Numbered from the stretch's first letter, positions 7,108 through 15,460 are shown. The stretch: DNA of 21,563 nt from an uncultured Spirochaetales bacterium (GCA_934276485.1 CAKQTE010000129.1:1-21563); one strand, 5' to 3'. The notes: a model not told the origin generated them from the sequence alone. Translations and numbers: made by a program.

Positions 7108-8628
7108 TCAAGTATTTGCGCCCTTGACTGTAAATAGAAGAGTATCTAGATCCACAGGGTCATTTGCTTTCTTCTGGTTTTCCTTCAGAAGCTTTTTCAT
7201 CTCTTCTATCTTACCACTATAGTTTTTATCCTGTGCGAGGTTCTTCATCTCAAAAGGATCGTCGTTGAGGTTATATAGCTGTTCAAGGTCATGTGCTATT
7301 ACAACATATTTCCAACCATCAGATGAGTAGATAGCTCTGCTGATGACAGTCTTGCCATATCCATGGCCATAGCTTTCACACATTAGGCTATCGCGCGCTG
7401 GAATACGCTTATTAACAAGATCAATCAGGGATATTCCATCAACTTTGTTACGCATTGTAATTCCTGCAGCATCCATCATTGTTACAGGAACATCTGGGGT
7501 AAATACAAATCCATGTTCAACATGGCCTGATGGGATATGCTCTGGATATTGCATTGCTAGTGGAACTCTCATTACATCTTCACTCATGTGGGAATCCTTG
7601 TCGAAGTGTCCACCATGAGATGCAAGAGCATCGCCATGGTCTGTTCCCCAAATGATCAATGTGTTCTCATCAAGTCCAAGCTCTCTGAGTTTATCGATAA
7701 CCATTCCACCTGCAGCATCAATCATCGAGATATGTCCATAACAGCGAGCTAGTACCTCCTGCCATATCTTCAAAGGAAGAGCTGAAGGAACCGACAGCTT
7801 TCCATGCTCGCCCATTGGCATGGTGCGCTCGTCTTTAAATACATCTGGTTGCCCTGATAGATCATCGGTAAATGAAGGAGGAAGAGTAATCTCATCTGGA
7901 TTATACCAATCAGCAAACTCCTTGGTTGGGAAGAATGGCTGATGAGGTCCCCAGAAATGAACCTGCATACAGAATGGATCATCGCTTTTTTCTTTTGCAA
8001 TCTCTTCTAGCTTCTCGCAAGCAAGGGTTGCCAAGAAGAAAGACTCATGGCTTTCTTTTGGTGTGATTGTAATTCCACTAGCGTGCTCACCGCACCAATC
8101 TGTCTTACATTGATAGTCCGCACCATCTTCCAAGCCTGGGAAATAACCATTTGCGATGTATTTCTCTGTCATAAAAGCATGCTCTACATGGTGCACAGCC
8201 TCAGGAATGCCCCTTCTTTTGCAGAAATCCCTATATACATCTGTATCATAAGGGTTTCCATAGCTATGCATGGAAAAGCCTTCTGCATGATGGTCTTGTG
8301 CATCTCCTGGTCCTGCGTGCCACTTTCCATAGTAATAGTTCCTGTATCCAGCTTCATATAGACGATCTAGTGTTACATCTGTATTGAATGGAGGATCGTT
8401 TTCATTGAAAACCTGTCCACTTGTATGTGGATATACACCAGTCAGAAGACAGCGTCTTGCTGGTCCACACATAGGGCTGACGCATCTTGCTTCAGGGAAA
8501 AAGCATCCGTCTGCGATGAATTTATCATAACAAGGTCTCTTTGGTCCTGGACCTCCTGTGATTCCATGACCGTAATATGCTTGGTGGTCTTGAAGGATCA
8601 AAAGAATATTTGGTCTTTTGTTGCTCAT
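7108..8628 (-). CDS. cytoplasmic cysteine-type sulfatase (alkaline phosphatase superfamily)
   Basis: This 506-residue arylsulfatase-type hydrolase has the signature C-x-P-x-R at Cys54-Gly-Pro-Ala-Arg58, followed by LLTG. Cys54 should be converted to formylglycine. Other active-site and metal residues are Asp14 and His15 (LILQDHQ), GKWH with Lys102 and His104, His224 (VHFWGPHQP), TDHGD with Asp330 and His331, and DK at 343-344, so it looks catalytically complete. There is no signal peptide. It starts directly with SNKRPNILL and should act in the cytosol, unlike many polysaccharide sulfatases. It lies between two nucleoside hydrolases and overlaps the upstream one by 4 bp, suggesting an imported sulfated small molecule. 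A phosphodiester or phosphonate-ester substrate cannot be excluded. No sulfatase-maturing enzyme is encoded in the window. Confidence 0.88.
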   Translation of the reverse strand: MSNKRPNILLILQDHQAYYGHGITGGPGPKRPCYDKFIADGCFFPEARCVSPMCGPARRCLLTGVYPHTSGQVFNENDPPFNTDVTLDRLYEAGYRNYYYGKWHAGPGDAQDHHAEGFSMHSYGNPYDTDVYRDFCKRRGIPEAVHHVEHAFMTEKYIANGYFPGLEDGADYQCKTDWCGEHASGITITPKESHESFFLATLACEKLEEIAKEKSDDPFCMQVHFWGPHQPFFPTKEFADWYNPDEITLPPSFTDDLSGQPDVFKDERTMPMGEHGKLSVPSALPLKIWQEVLARCYGHISMIDAAGGMVIDKLRELGLDENTLIIWGTDHGDALASHGGHFDKDSHMSEDVMRVPLAMQYPEHIPSGHVEHGFVFTPDVPVTMMDAAGITMRNKVDGISLIDLVNKRIPARDSLMCESYGHGYGKTVISRAIYSSDGWKYVVIAHDLEQLYNLNDDPFEMKNLAQDKNYSGKIEEMKKLLKENQKKANDPVDLDTLLFTVKGANT

Positions 8629-9617
8629 ACTTTCATACTCTCCTTAAATAGTTTTACAAAGCCTTCTCTATCTACTGTTTCAAGAAAGAAAACATTCCTT
8701 TCTTCGTCACTTTTCTTGTAGTAGTCTTCTTTATCGACAAATGTGAATCCTGTTGTGATCTCACCACTACACTCAACATCGGCATAGTACTTCTTACCTG
8801 TAAATAGCTCCGGCTCAACTAGGTATGCAGCTGTTGTTGGATCGTGAAGAGAGATCTTGAGGTCTTTCTTCTTCTCGAGATTCATTTCCAAAGCTTCATT
8901 ATTCTCCCTCTCAAGAGCCTTATGCTTGGAAGGAAGCAATTCTCCATATCCTGAGAGGATACCTGAGACAAATCTAGCCTTAGCTGTATCCATGGACATG
9001 ATTTCTTCTATATCGTCCATTGTCAGGTATGCCTTTCTTGTAGTGTCCAATGGACATGCGGTGAAAGGAATGCCTGAATGTATTACATTTCTGAATGCCT
9101 CTGGGTCCACAAGAACGTTGAATGTCGAAAGCGCTGTAGGATTTCCAGAGTGATAAGACATTCCCATGAATATGATTTGAGAAATCTTCTCTTTCAATTC
9201 AGGATACTTTCTAATAAATGCTTCGATATTTGTAACAGGACCTAGAGCAAGTATTGTTACTTTCTCTTTAGAAGTCCTTATTTTCTCTGCCATCAAATCA
9301 ACAGCAGGAAGAGGTGAAAGATTATCGCAATAATCCTCATCAAAGTCCCAACCTCTGAGTCCTGTCTTTCCATGGACATAAGCTGCAACTTTCAATTGTC
9401 TTTCAGATGGCTTATCTGCACCCTTTGCAACAGGAATATCATCGCGCTTTAGATAGTGAAGAACATTGCATGTATTTCTAACAACGTTCTCGACTGTTGT
9501 ATTTCCTGCGACAGTGGTTACAGCAAGAATATCGATATTCTTTGCATTCGTTGCAATGACAAGAGCCATTGCATCATCGATACCCGTGTCGCAGTCAATG
9601 ATTACTGGTCTAGCCAT
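8625..9617 (-). CDS. inosine-uridine-preferring nucleoside hydrolase family protein (copy A)
   Basis: This 330-residue calcium-dependent N-ribohydrolase family member has Asp8, Asp10, Asp14 and Asp15 in IIDCDTGIDDAMAL, His82 in VHGKTGLRGW, Asn159 in GN, STFNVLVDPEAF at 164-175, and HDP with His258 and Asp259. The catalytic His of the HDP motif is therefore present here, unlike copy B. As in copy B, Thr (165) stands where the family Glu contacts the sugar 5'-hydroxyl. The C-terminal YYADVECSGEITTGF block is nearly the same in both copies. A TTG at 9620 would add one residue, but the ATG at 9617, which overlaps the permease stop as TGATG, is the likely start. It follows the transporter genes and overlaps the sulfatase, so it probably acts on the imported substrate or its desulfated product. 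Confidence 0.88.
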   Translation of the reverse strand: MARPVIIDCDTGIDDAMALVIATNAKNIDILAVTTVAGNTTVENVVRNTCNVLHYLKRDDIPVAKGADKPSERQLKVAAYVHGKTGLRGWDFDEDYCDNLSPLPAVDLMAEKIRTSKEKVTILALGPVTNIEAFIRKYPELKEKISQIIFMGMSYHSGNPTALSTFNVLVDPEAFRNVIHSGIPFTACPLDTTRKAYLTMDDIEEIMSMDTAKARFVSGILSGYGELLPSKHKALERENNEALEMNLEKKKDLKISLHDPTTAAYLVEPELFTGKKYYADVECSGEITTGFTFVDKEDYYKKSDEERNVFFLETVDREGFVKLFKESMKV

Positions 9618-10555
9618 CAATTATCCCCCTTGGCATATTTTGTATATGGCTTACCTGCAGCTGTAACACCAAAGTATTTGATGTTCTTTGAAGAGACTGC
9701 AAGGATGAAGATGATTGATAGATATGGAATCATCTGTACAAAGTCTGAAGGGATTGGGTTTGATGGAATGGTCTGAATATATAGCTGCAAAGCATCAAAG
9801 AATCCAAATAGCATTGAAGCCCAATAGGATCCGGTAACACTCCAGCGTCCTACAGTAACAGCTCCTAGAGCTAGGTATCCTCTTCCAGCAACAAGTCCAT
9901 TCTGATAGAGATTCATCTGCGCAATAGATAGCATTGCACCTCCGAATCCAGCAAGAGCTCCAGATGCGATTACTGCTATATAGCGTATTCTGTGGACATG
10001 TATTCCCGCAGTCTCTGCCATTGTTGGGTTCTCGCCACAAGCATATACATGGAATCCAAATCTTGTATATTTCATGAATAAAGCAAGCGCGATCATGATG
10101 ATAAGTCCAAAATATACAAATGGAGAAAGGGATGCCAAGAATTTTCCAACAAGTGGAATCTTTGCAAAGATTGGGGAATTTGGAATATTCGCAACAATTG
10201 AGCTTGTACCTGCAGAATGGAAGATATTTCCAACCAGTACTCCACAGATTCCTTCTGAAAAGAGGTTTACAGCCATTGATGATATTGGCTGACGAGCACC
10301 TACTGTTACGCTTAAAAAAGCGTGGATCAATGCCATTGCGGCACCGCCGATCATTGCAAGGATGATTCCAACATATGGATTTCCTGTTAGGTAGGAACCT
10401 AATACTCCCATAAATGATCCAACGACCATCATGCCTTCAATACCAATGTTGTTAACTCCTGCTTTCTGGGAAATAACGCCACCCATTGCAGCGAATGCAA
10501 TTGGAGTTCCCATTCTCAAAGTAGTAGGAAGAATGTAACTTAAAAATCCTAACAT
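9617..10555 (-). CDS. BMP-type ABC transporter permease, second subunit (NupQ/YufQ-like)
   Basis: This 312-residue inner-membrane permease belongs to the branched-chain/ribose-type superfamily that serves BMP-family nucleoside importers. Family marks are the N-terminal GVNNIGIEGMMVVGSF, the cytoplasmic coupling loop GENPTMAETAGI and GRGYLALGAVTVGRW with a hydrophobic segment after it. About eight to nine hydrophobic stretches are visible. A reading from 10582 adds nine residues, but the ATG at 10555 has a strong AAGGAGGG seven bases upstream and a one-base TAATG overlap with the other permease, so it is the start. It should pair with the 355-residue permease and the double ATPase to move the substrate captured by the binding protein. 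Confidence 0.9.
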   Translation of the reverse strand: MLGFLSYILPTTLRMGTPIAFAAMGGVISQKAGVNNIGIEGMMVVGSFMGVLGSYLTGNPYVGIILAMIGGAAMALIHAFLSVTVGARQPISSMAVNLFSEGICGVLVGNIFHSAGTSSIVANIPNSPIFAKIPLVGKFLASLSPFVYFGLIIMIALALFMKYTRFGFHVYACGENPTMAETAGIHVHRIRYIAVIASGALAGFGGAMLSIAQMNLYQNGLVAGRGYLALGAVTVGRWSVTGSYWASMLFGFFDALQLYIQTIPSNPIPSDFVQMIPYLSIIFILAVSSKNIKYFGVTAAGKPYTKYAKGDN

Positions 10556-11622
10556 TACTTTGCCCTCCTTTGGTCTTTCCAATACCTCAAGAGGTTTTCA
10601 AGACAGATGAACATTACAGTAAGGCCCTGAATAACAGATACCATATCTGAAGATACTCCTGCTTTGGATTGCATCAAGAAAGAGCCGGATCTGATAAAAC
10701 CGAAGAACAATCCTGTGATAATAACAGCATATGGATTACATTTTGCCATCAAAGCAACAGGGATTCCGGCAAAGCCGTAACCTGCAGAGAAGTTGTTAAC
10801 AACTCTCTTCATGTTTCCGCAGATTTCAATTGATCCTCCGATGCCAGCGAGTGCGCCTCCAATTAAGAGCGCTAGGAACATCATCTTTTCAGCATTGATG
10901 CCCTGCATCTTGGATGCAAGTGGATTGTGACCTACTGCTGTCATCTCAAAGCCGGTTGTTGTCTTATTGATCAATATTCCAACTGCCAATACAGATAGAA
11001 GCATGATAATTACACCTGCGTCCATTTGATATGGCTTTGGAAGAATGGCCGGAAGCTGCGCGCTCTTCATGATAGTCTCTGTTGCAGGGGATGCACTTGA
11101 ACCATGGAATGGTCCCATGATCAAGAATTGGCATAGTGACTTTGCAACATAGTTGAACATGATTGCACTGATTACGATATCGACATTGAATTTCTGCTTC
11201 AAAGCTGCAACAAAGAATGCAAATAGCATTCCGCCAAGAATACCAGCTGCAAAGCATGCTAGAATGTGGATAAATGGAGGAAGCTTGACATATACTCCGA
11301 CCAAGCCTGCGCAAAGAGCTCCGAATGCAAATTGTCCCTCAACACCGAAGTTGAATGCAGAACACTTGAATCCAATTGCAACAGCAAGTCCTGAGAAAAT
11401 CAGAGGGATGGCCTTTCTTATGGACATGGTAACACTTACCATGTCACCAGCAGCGCCCTTGAAGAGTGCTGAATATGCAAGGATTGGATCATAGCCCAAG
11501 ATGAGCATGATCAGTGCTCCAACTACAAATGACATGACAACCGAAAGAATAGATATAAGAGCACTGTCCCAGAATCCATTACTCTTGGTGAACATGTCTT
11601 TTATGAAATTTTTGTGTTCCAT
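10555..11622 (-). CDS. BMP-type ABC transporter permease, first subunit (NupP/YufP-like)
   Basis: This 355-residue inner-membrane permease has family marks YDPILAYSALFKGA, RKAIPLIFSGLAVAIGFK, FNFGVEGQFAFGA and the coupling loop VGHNPLASKMQGI, then a glycine-rich transmembrane segment (LLIGGALAGIGG). About eight to ten hydrophobic segments are visible, and the length is typical for the larger of the two BMP-system permeases. The ATG overlaps the ATPase stop by one base (TAATG) and is preceded by GGAGGAG. It forms a heterodimer with the next gene (known for the family) in an importer for purine or other nucleosides. The exact cargo here is not shown by the sequence. Confidence 0.9.
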   Translation of the reverse strand: MEHKNFIKDMFTKSNGFWDSALISILSVVMSFVVGALIMLILGYDPILAYSALFKGAAGDMVSVTMSIRKAIPLIFSGLAVAIGFKCSAFNFGVEGQFAFGALCAGLVGVYVKLPPFIHILACFAAGILGGMLFAFFVAALKQKFNVDIVISAIMFNYVAKSLCQFLIMGPFHGSSASPATETIMKSAQLPAILPKPYQMDAGVIIMLLSVLAVGILINKTTTGFEMTAVGHNPLASKMQGINAEKMMFLALLIGGALAGIGGSIEICGNMKRVVNNFSAGYGFAGIPVALMAKCNPYAVIITGLFFGFIRSGSFLMQSKAGVSSDMVSVIQGLTVMFICLENLLRYWKDQRRAK

Positions 11623-13154
11623 TACTCCTCCACTGCCTTTCCAGAATTAAGCATCATTCTTCCGAGATCTTCTCTTGTAACAGATTCTGCATCCACTACA
11701 GCAACAATCTGTCCATTGTAGATAACTGCAACCCTGTCGCTAACTGCCAAAATCTCATCTAGCTCCATTGAAACAAGAAGTACTGCCTTACCTTTGTCTC
11801 TGATGTTGATAAGCATATTCTGTACTGAGTCCATTGCTCCGATATCCAAGCCTCTTGTAGGTTGAACTGCAACATATAGCTCTGGATCCACGCTTGCCTC
11901 ACGCGCAATAACGATCTTCTGCTGGTTTCCTCCAGATAGTGTACCTGCAGGAACATTGACGTTAGCCGCTCTGATGTCGAACTCTTCAGATAGCTCTTTA
12001 GCATTCTCTTGGATCTTGTCTTTCTTTCTCCAAAAGCCCTTCCATGCAAACTTCTCTTCTCTTTCAATACCAAGCACTAGATTGTCTGCAACAGACAAAG
12101 GAAGAACCAAGCTTTCCTTGTGTCTATCCTCTGCAACATAGGAAAGCCCCGCTTCCCTGCGCTCCTTGATAGATAAATCAAGAATGCTCTTCTTGTTGAT
12201 CTGGATATCTCCAGAGTCTGGCTTATATAGGCCAAGGATGCACTTTGTAAGCTCTTCCTGTCCATTTCCATCAACACCTGCAAGTCCTAAAATCTCACCT
12301 GCGTTGATAGATAGGTTTACGCCCTTCAAAGCTTCCTTTCCATCGAATGTTGTATATTTAAGGTTCTCGATTTCGAGAATCTTCTTTTCAGAATTGATTT
12401 TTTTTCTTTGTTTTCTTCCGACATCAACAGAGTGGCCAACCATCAAGGATGCAATTTCTTCAGGGTTTGTCTCTGAGATATTCTTTGTCTCAATAACCTT
12501 TCCTCTTCGAATGATTGTTACTCTATCAGCAACTTTCATCACCTCTGGAAGCTTATGGCTGATGAAGATGATTGTCTTTCCTGTTTTCTTCAAGTAAAGA
12601 AGGATGTCGCAGAACTCATCAATTAGATGAGGTGTCAATACAGCAGTAGGCTCATCAAATATGAGAATCTCTGCTTCTCTGTATAGAACCTTGGTGATCT
12701 CTACTCTTTGCTGTTCTGGAACTGACAAGTCCCCAACGTGCTTAGACGCGTCAATGTTAAGTCCATACTTATCAGATATTTCCTGAACACGTTTTCTTGC
12801 TTCTTCATAGTCGACTTTCATCGCAGATCCTGGCTCCTCGCCTAGGATTACGTTTTCAGTGACTGTCATTTTAGGAACCAACATAAAATGTTGGTGAACC
12901 ATTCCAATCTTTTCTTTATGTGAGTCACGAGGGGATGCAAAATGCTTCTCCTCTCCATTGATTAGAATCTTGCCCTCATCTGGCTGCAAAAGCCCAAAGA
13001 GCATATTCATGAGTGTTGATTTACCAGCCCCATTCTCCCCTGCTAGAGCGTGGATTTCTCCACGCCTAACACTGAAGGAGATATGGTCATTTGCTACAAT
13101 TCCAGGGAAACGCTTGGTGATTCCCTGTAATTCAATTGCAACTTCCTGTCCCAT
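11622..13154 (-). CDS. double-domain ABC transporter ATPase of BMP/nucleoside type (NupO/YufO-like)
   Basis: This 510-residue cytoplasmic protein has two fused nucleotide-binding domains. Domain 1 has Walker A GENGAGKST (39-47), the Q-loop MVHQHFMLVP and Walker B ILIFDEPT (163-170). Domain 2 has a degenerate Walker A, GVDGNGQEE (293-301), lacking the Lys-Ser/Thr, as is normal in this family. It also has a canonical signature LSGGNQQ (406-412) and QPTRGLD (431-437). An oddity is the first signature, LSVPEQQ (143-149), with Pro146 where related proteins usually have Gly or another small residue; the codon is CCA. The ribosome binding site is AAGGA six bases before the ATG. It lies 25 bp after the binding-protein gene and directly before both permeases, and energises that importer. 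Confidence 0.93.
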   Translation of the reverse strand: MGQEVAIELQGITKRFPGIVANDHISFSVRRGEIHALAGENGAGKSTLMNMLFGLLQPDEGKILINGEEKHFASPRDSHKEKIGMVHQHFMLVPKMTVTENVILGEEPGSAMKVDYEEARKRVQEISDKYGLNIDASKHVGDLSVPEQQRVEITKVLYREAEILIFDEPTAVLTPHLIDEFCDILLYLKKTGKTIIFISHKLPEVMKVADRVTIIRRGKVIETKNISETNPEEIASLMVGHSVDVGRKQRKKINSEKKILEIENLKYTTFDGKEALKGVNLSINAGEILGLAGVDGNGQEELTKCILGLYKPDSGDIQINKKSILDLSIKERREAGLSYVAEDRHKESLVLPLSVADNLVLGIEREEKFAWKGFWRKKDKIQENAKELSEEFDIRAANVNVPAGTLSGGNQQKIVIAREASVDPELYVAVQPTRGLDIGAMDSVQNMLINIRDKGKAVLLVSMELDEILAVSDRVAVIYNGQIVAVVDAESVTREDLGRMMLNSGKAVEE

Positions 13155-13179
13155 AGGTAATCCTTATAAATTATATTAA

Positions 13180-14229
13180 TTAGATAAGTCCGTACTGCTT
13201 TACGAATTCGTTGTACTCAGCCTCTGATGATGGAACAACGATCTTGCCAGAGATGATATCAGCCTTGAGGCTCTGGATCTTTGCATCCATTTCTGGTGTG
13301 ATCTTTGCTCTTAGAGTTTCATTCATGTCTGTGTACTTACAAATAACACCATCGTTAGCAACACCAAGAACCATTGATGTGCTTGTGTCGAAGTTGCCAT
13401 TGTCGATGTAGTCTGAAACTACAGCTACAACTGTCTGGTCTACTGGCTTAACAAGAGATGCGATGATGTTGTTTGGAGCCTTGTCGAACTGGCCCTTTGC
13501 AGCACCGAAGCAGAGCTTGTCCATAGAGATAGCAGCATTGAATACACCAAGGTTACAAGCACCAGCGAAGCAAGATACGATATCTGCCCCCTTCTTGTAC
13601 ATTGCTGTTGCAAACTCGTTACCCTTGTTGATATCTGCATAGCTGTTTGTGAAACCTCTCTGTACAGTTGTTCCCTTAACTGCATATAGAGCACCTGCTG
13701 AGAATCCCCATGCATAACGCTCTTGTACAGTATCGCCCTGGATAGCTGCTACAGCACCGATGTTGTGAGTCTCTGATAGCATTGCTGCGAGTGCACCACA
13801 TAAAAATGCTCCCTGCTGCTCTGCATACTGAGTTCCTACAAGGTTTGGATATCCTTCATCTAGCTTATCTGCAAGATACAAGAACTTTACGTTTGGATAG
13901 TTCTCTGCTGCAGAAATAAGTCCTTCTTTCTGGTCTGCGCTTCCTGCGATGATGAAGTTACATCCTTCCAAGATGAGAGTTCTGATAGCATTCTCAACAT
14001 CAGCTACATCAGGCACTTCAATGTGTGACTCTTCTAGACCATATTTCTCGCATACCTGCAAGATACCATCTAGGATATCATCATTGAAGCTTGCTGTTCC
14101 GTAAACAGAAGCCAGTGTTCCGAGCTTGATCTTCTCATCTTTTGGTTCTGACTTTGATTCAGCAGATCCACCAGCGAAAAGAGATAGTGCGAGCAAAGCG
14201 ACAAGAATTGTTGTCAAAAGCTTTTTCAT
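13180..14229 (-). CDS. BMP-family (PnrA-like) substrate-binding protein
   Basis: This 349-residue periplasmic binding protein belongs to the basic membrane protein / PnrA family, whose characterised members bind purine nucleosides (Treponema pallidum PnrA) or riboflavin (RfuA). Residues 1-20 or so are a signal peptide (MKKLLTTILVALLALSLFA, then GGSAES). At the lipobox position the sequence is LFAGG with no Cys, so lipidation is not expected and signal peptidase I cleavage is likely. The mature part has the two-lobed family layout, including VPDVADVENAIRTLILEG, FIIAGSADQ, VGTQYAEQQGAFLCGALAA and SAGALYAVKG. The ATG has AGGAG six bases upstream. It is second in the operon, 24 bp after the isomerase-like gene. 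Nucleoside binding is inferred from family and neighbours. Confidence 0.9.
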   Translation of the reverse strand: MKKLLTTILVALLALSLFAGGSAESKSEPKDEKIKLGTLASVYGTASFNDDILDGILQVCEKYGLEESHIEVPDVADVENAIRTLILEGCNFIIAGSADQKEGLISAAENYPNVKFLYLADKLDEGYPNLVGTQYAEQQGAFLCGALAAMLSETHNIGAVAAIQGDTVQERYAWGFSAGALYAVKGTTVQRGFTNSYADINKGNEFATAMYKKGADIVSCFAGACNLGVFNAAISMDKLCFGAAKGQFDKAPNNIIASLVKPVDQTVVAVVSDYIDNGNFDTSTSMVLGVANDGVICKYTDMNETLRAKITPEMDAKIQSLKADIISGKIVVPSSEAEYNEFVKQYGLI

Positions 14230-14253
14230 GGTTTTCTCCTATGTATTTGTTTT

Positions 14254-15441
14254 CTATTTCAACCAACTGAAGAATTCATCAACCTCTTCAGTCCAGTTTC
14301 CCTTACAGATGATCTGATGATTTGATAGTGGCTTAATAAGGTATGTCTGCCAATCATCGATCTTTAGCTCCAACTGAGTTCTACAGAACAGTTCTTCATG
14401 TGGACATGATACGAACTCTCCCTTCTGAACAAAGTAATCTCTCATATTCTCTCTGCACTTAAAGAGAGTAAAGTCCCCTGCGGTGAATTCGCCTCTTACT
14501 GCAATTGAGATTCCACTTTCAAAATGAGTATCCAATGAATATGTTTCTGGCATATTAATAGGAAGTGTGCAATGCGCAAAGAGCATTGTACTTTTCTCTG
14601 TGTTCAATCTACTAGGATTAGACATAAAGCAAGGCTCGCCAGTGATCTCTCCTAGAACAGCCATTGACAGTAGCGATCTAGTGTCTCCTTCGCAAGCGGC
14701 GTATATTCCTTCAGCATTCAATATGGCGAGTGCTATGCATCCACTTGTCTTTATTGGTTCTAGTAGGTCAAAGCATCTTAGAGCAATTCCATCAAAGTGA
14801 TATTTATCAACAAGTCTCTTGATACCACCATAGACATATAATGATTTCTCCATCTCATTTTTATCAGGAGCAACGCTCATTAGCATTTCGGTATATTTGT
14901 TTTCTGGATAGCTTTTTTCTGAGATTGCATCCATTACTTCTTTCATGGATATCTCAACTGTATTGATCCCTATACTCTCTTTTAAGACTTCTGGATCCGA
15001 TTCGCTATTAATTAAAACATTAGGAGTTCCAAGAACTCCAAATGTCATATTCATGAGCTTTTCCTTAGCTCTGAATATTCTATCTAGCGATTCCAACTTT
15101 CGAGCGATCTCTTGATAAGTGCCATAGACTATCTGACCTTTGGATCCATGATCGTTGATATATGACAGAATCTCCATACATGCAGGCAGGGAGTTATTGT
15201 ATTGTGTTGATAGTAATACATATGGTCCTTCTGTTTTATGAAACAGATCTCTGAATGCAGCTGCTGCTCCACCAGAGCCAATGAATATCAAACGATATGG
15301 TTCTGACATAAGATCGTCATTTGTGATTTCAATTTGGAAGTTCTTTAATTCGGCATTGACGCCTGATAAAAATTCTTGACAGTTTTCAAGAATCCTTTCT
15401 TGTGTTGCCTTTATTGGTGATATCAGAAGATTGGTTTTCAT
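14254..15441 (-). CDS. L-fucose/L-arabinose isomerase-like protein
   Basis: This 395-residue protein resembles the uncharacterised L-fucose isomerase-like family. Its C-terminal half carries the family's sugar-isomerase landmarks: GIALRCFDLL (218-227), ACEGD with Glu251, FAHCTLP with His290 and DTHFESGIS with His306 and Glu308. These are expected to hold the metal and catalyse aldose-ketose conversion. The N-terminal half has an IFIGSGGAAAAFRDL segment and a weakly conserved Rossmann-like region. A GTG reading from 15486 adds 15 residues, but the ATG at 15441 has AGGAG eight bases upstream, and the GTG lies within the predicted promoter, so ATG is the start. As first gene of the operon it may isomerise the sugar freed by the nucleoside hydrolases. 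The sugar is unknown. Confidence 0.75.
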   Translation of the reverse strand: MKTNLLISPIKATQERILENCQEFLSGVNAELKNFQIEITNDDLMSEPYRLIFIGSGGAAAAFRDLFHKTEGPYVLLSTQYNNSLPACMEILSYINDHGSKGQIVYGTYQEIARKLESLDRIFRAKEKLMNMTFGVLGTPNVLINSESDPEVLKESIGINTVEISMKEVMDAISEKSYPENKYTEMLMSVAPDKNEMEKSLYVYGGIKRLVDKYHFDGIALRCFDLLEPIKTSGCIALAILNAEGIYAACEGDTRSLLSMAVLGEITGEPCFMSNPSRLNTEKSTMLFAHCTLPINMPETYSLDTHFESGISIAVRGEFTAGDFTLFKCRENMRDYFVQKGEFVSCPHEELFCRTQLELKIDDWQTYLIKPLSNHQIICKGNWTEEVDEFFSWLK

Positions 15442-15460
15442 AGCGGGATCTCCTATATGA

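Noticed and set aside
12380..12430. Possible frameshift at the T-rich run in the ATPase gene
   Set aside because: The run encodes a Lys-rich linker between the two ATPase domains, and the frame continues correctly through the second domain.
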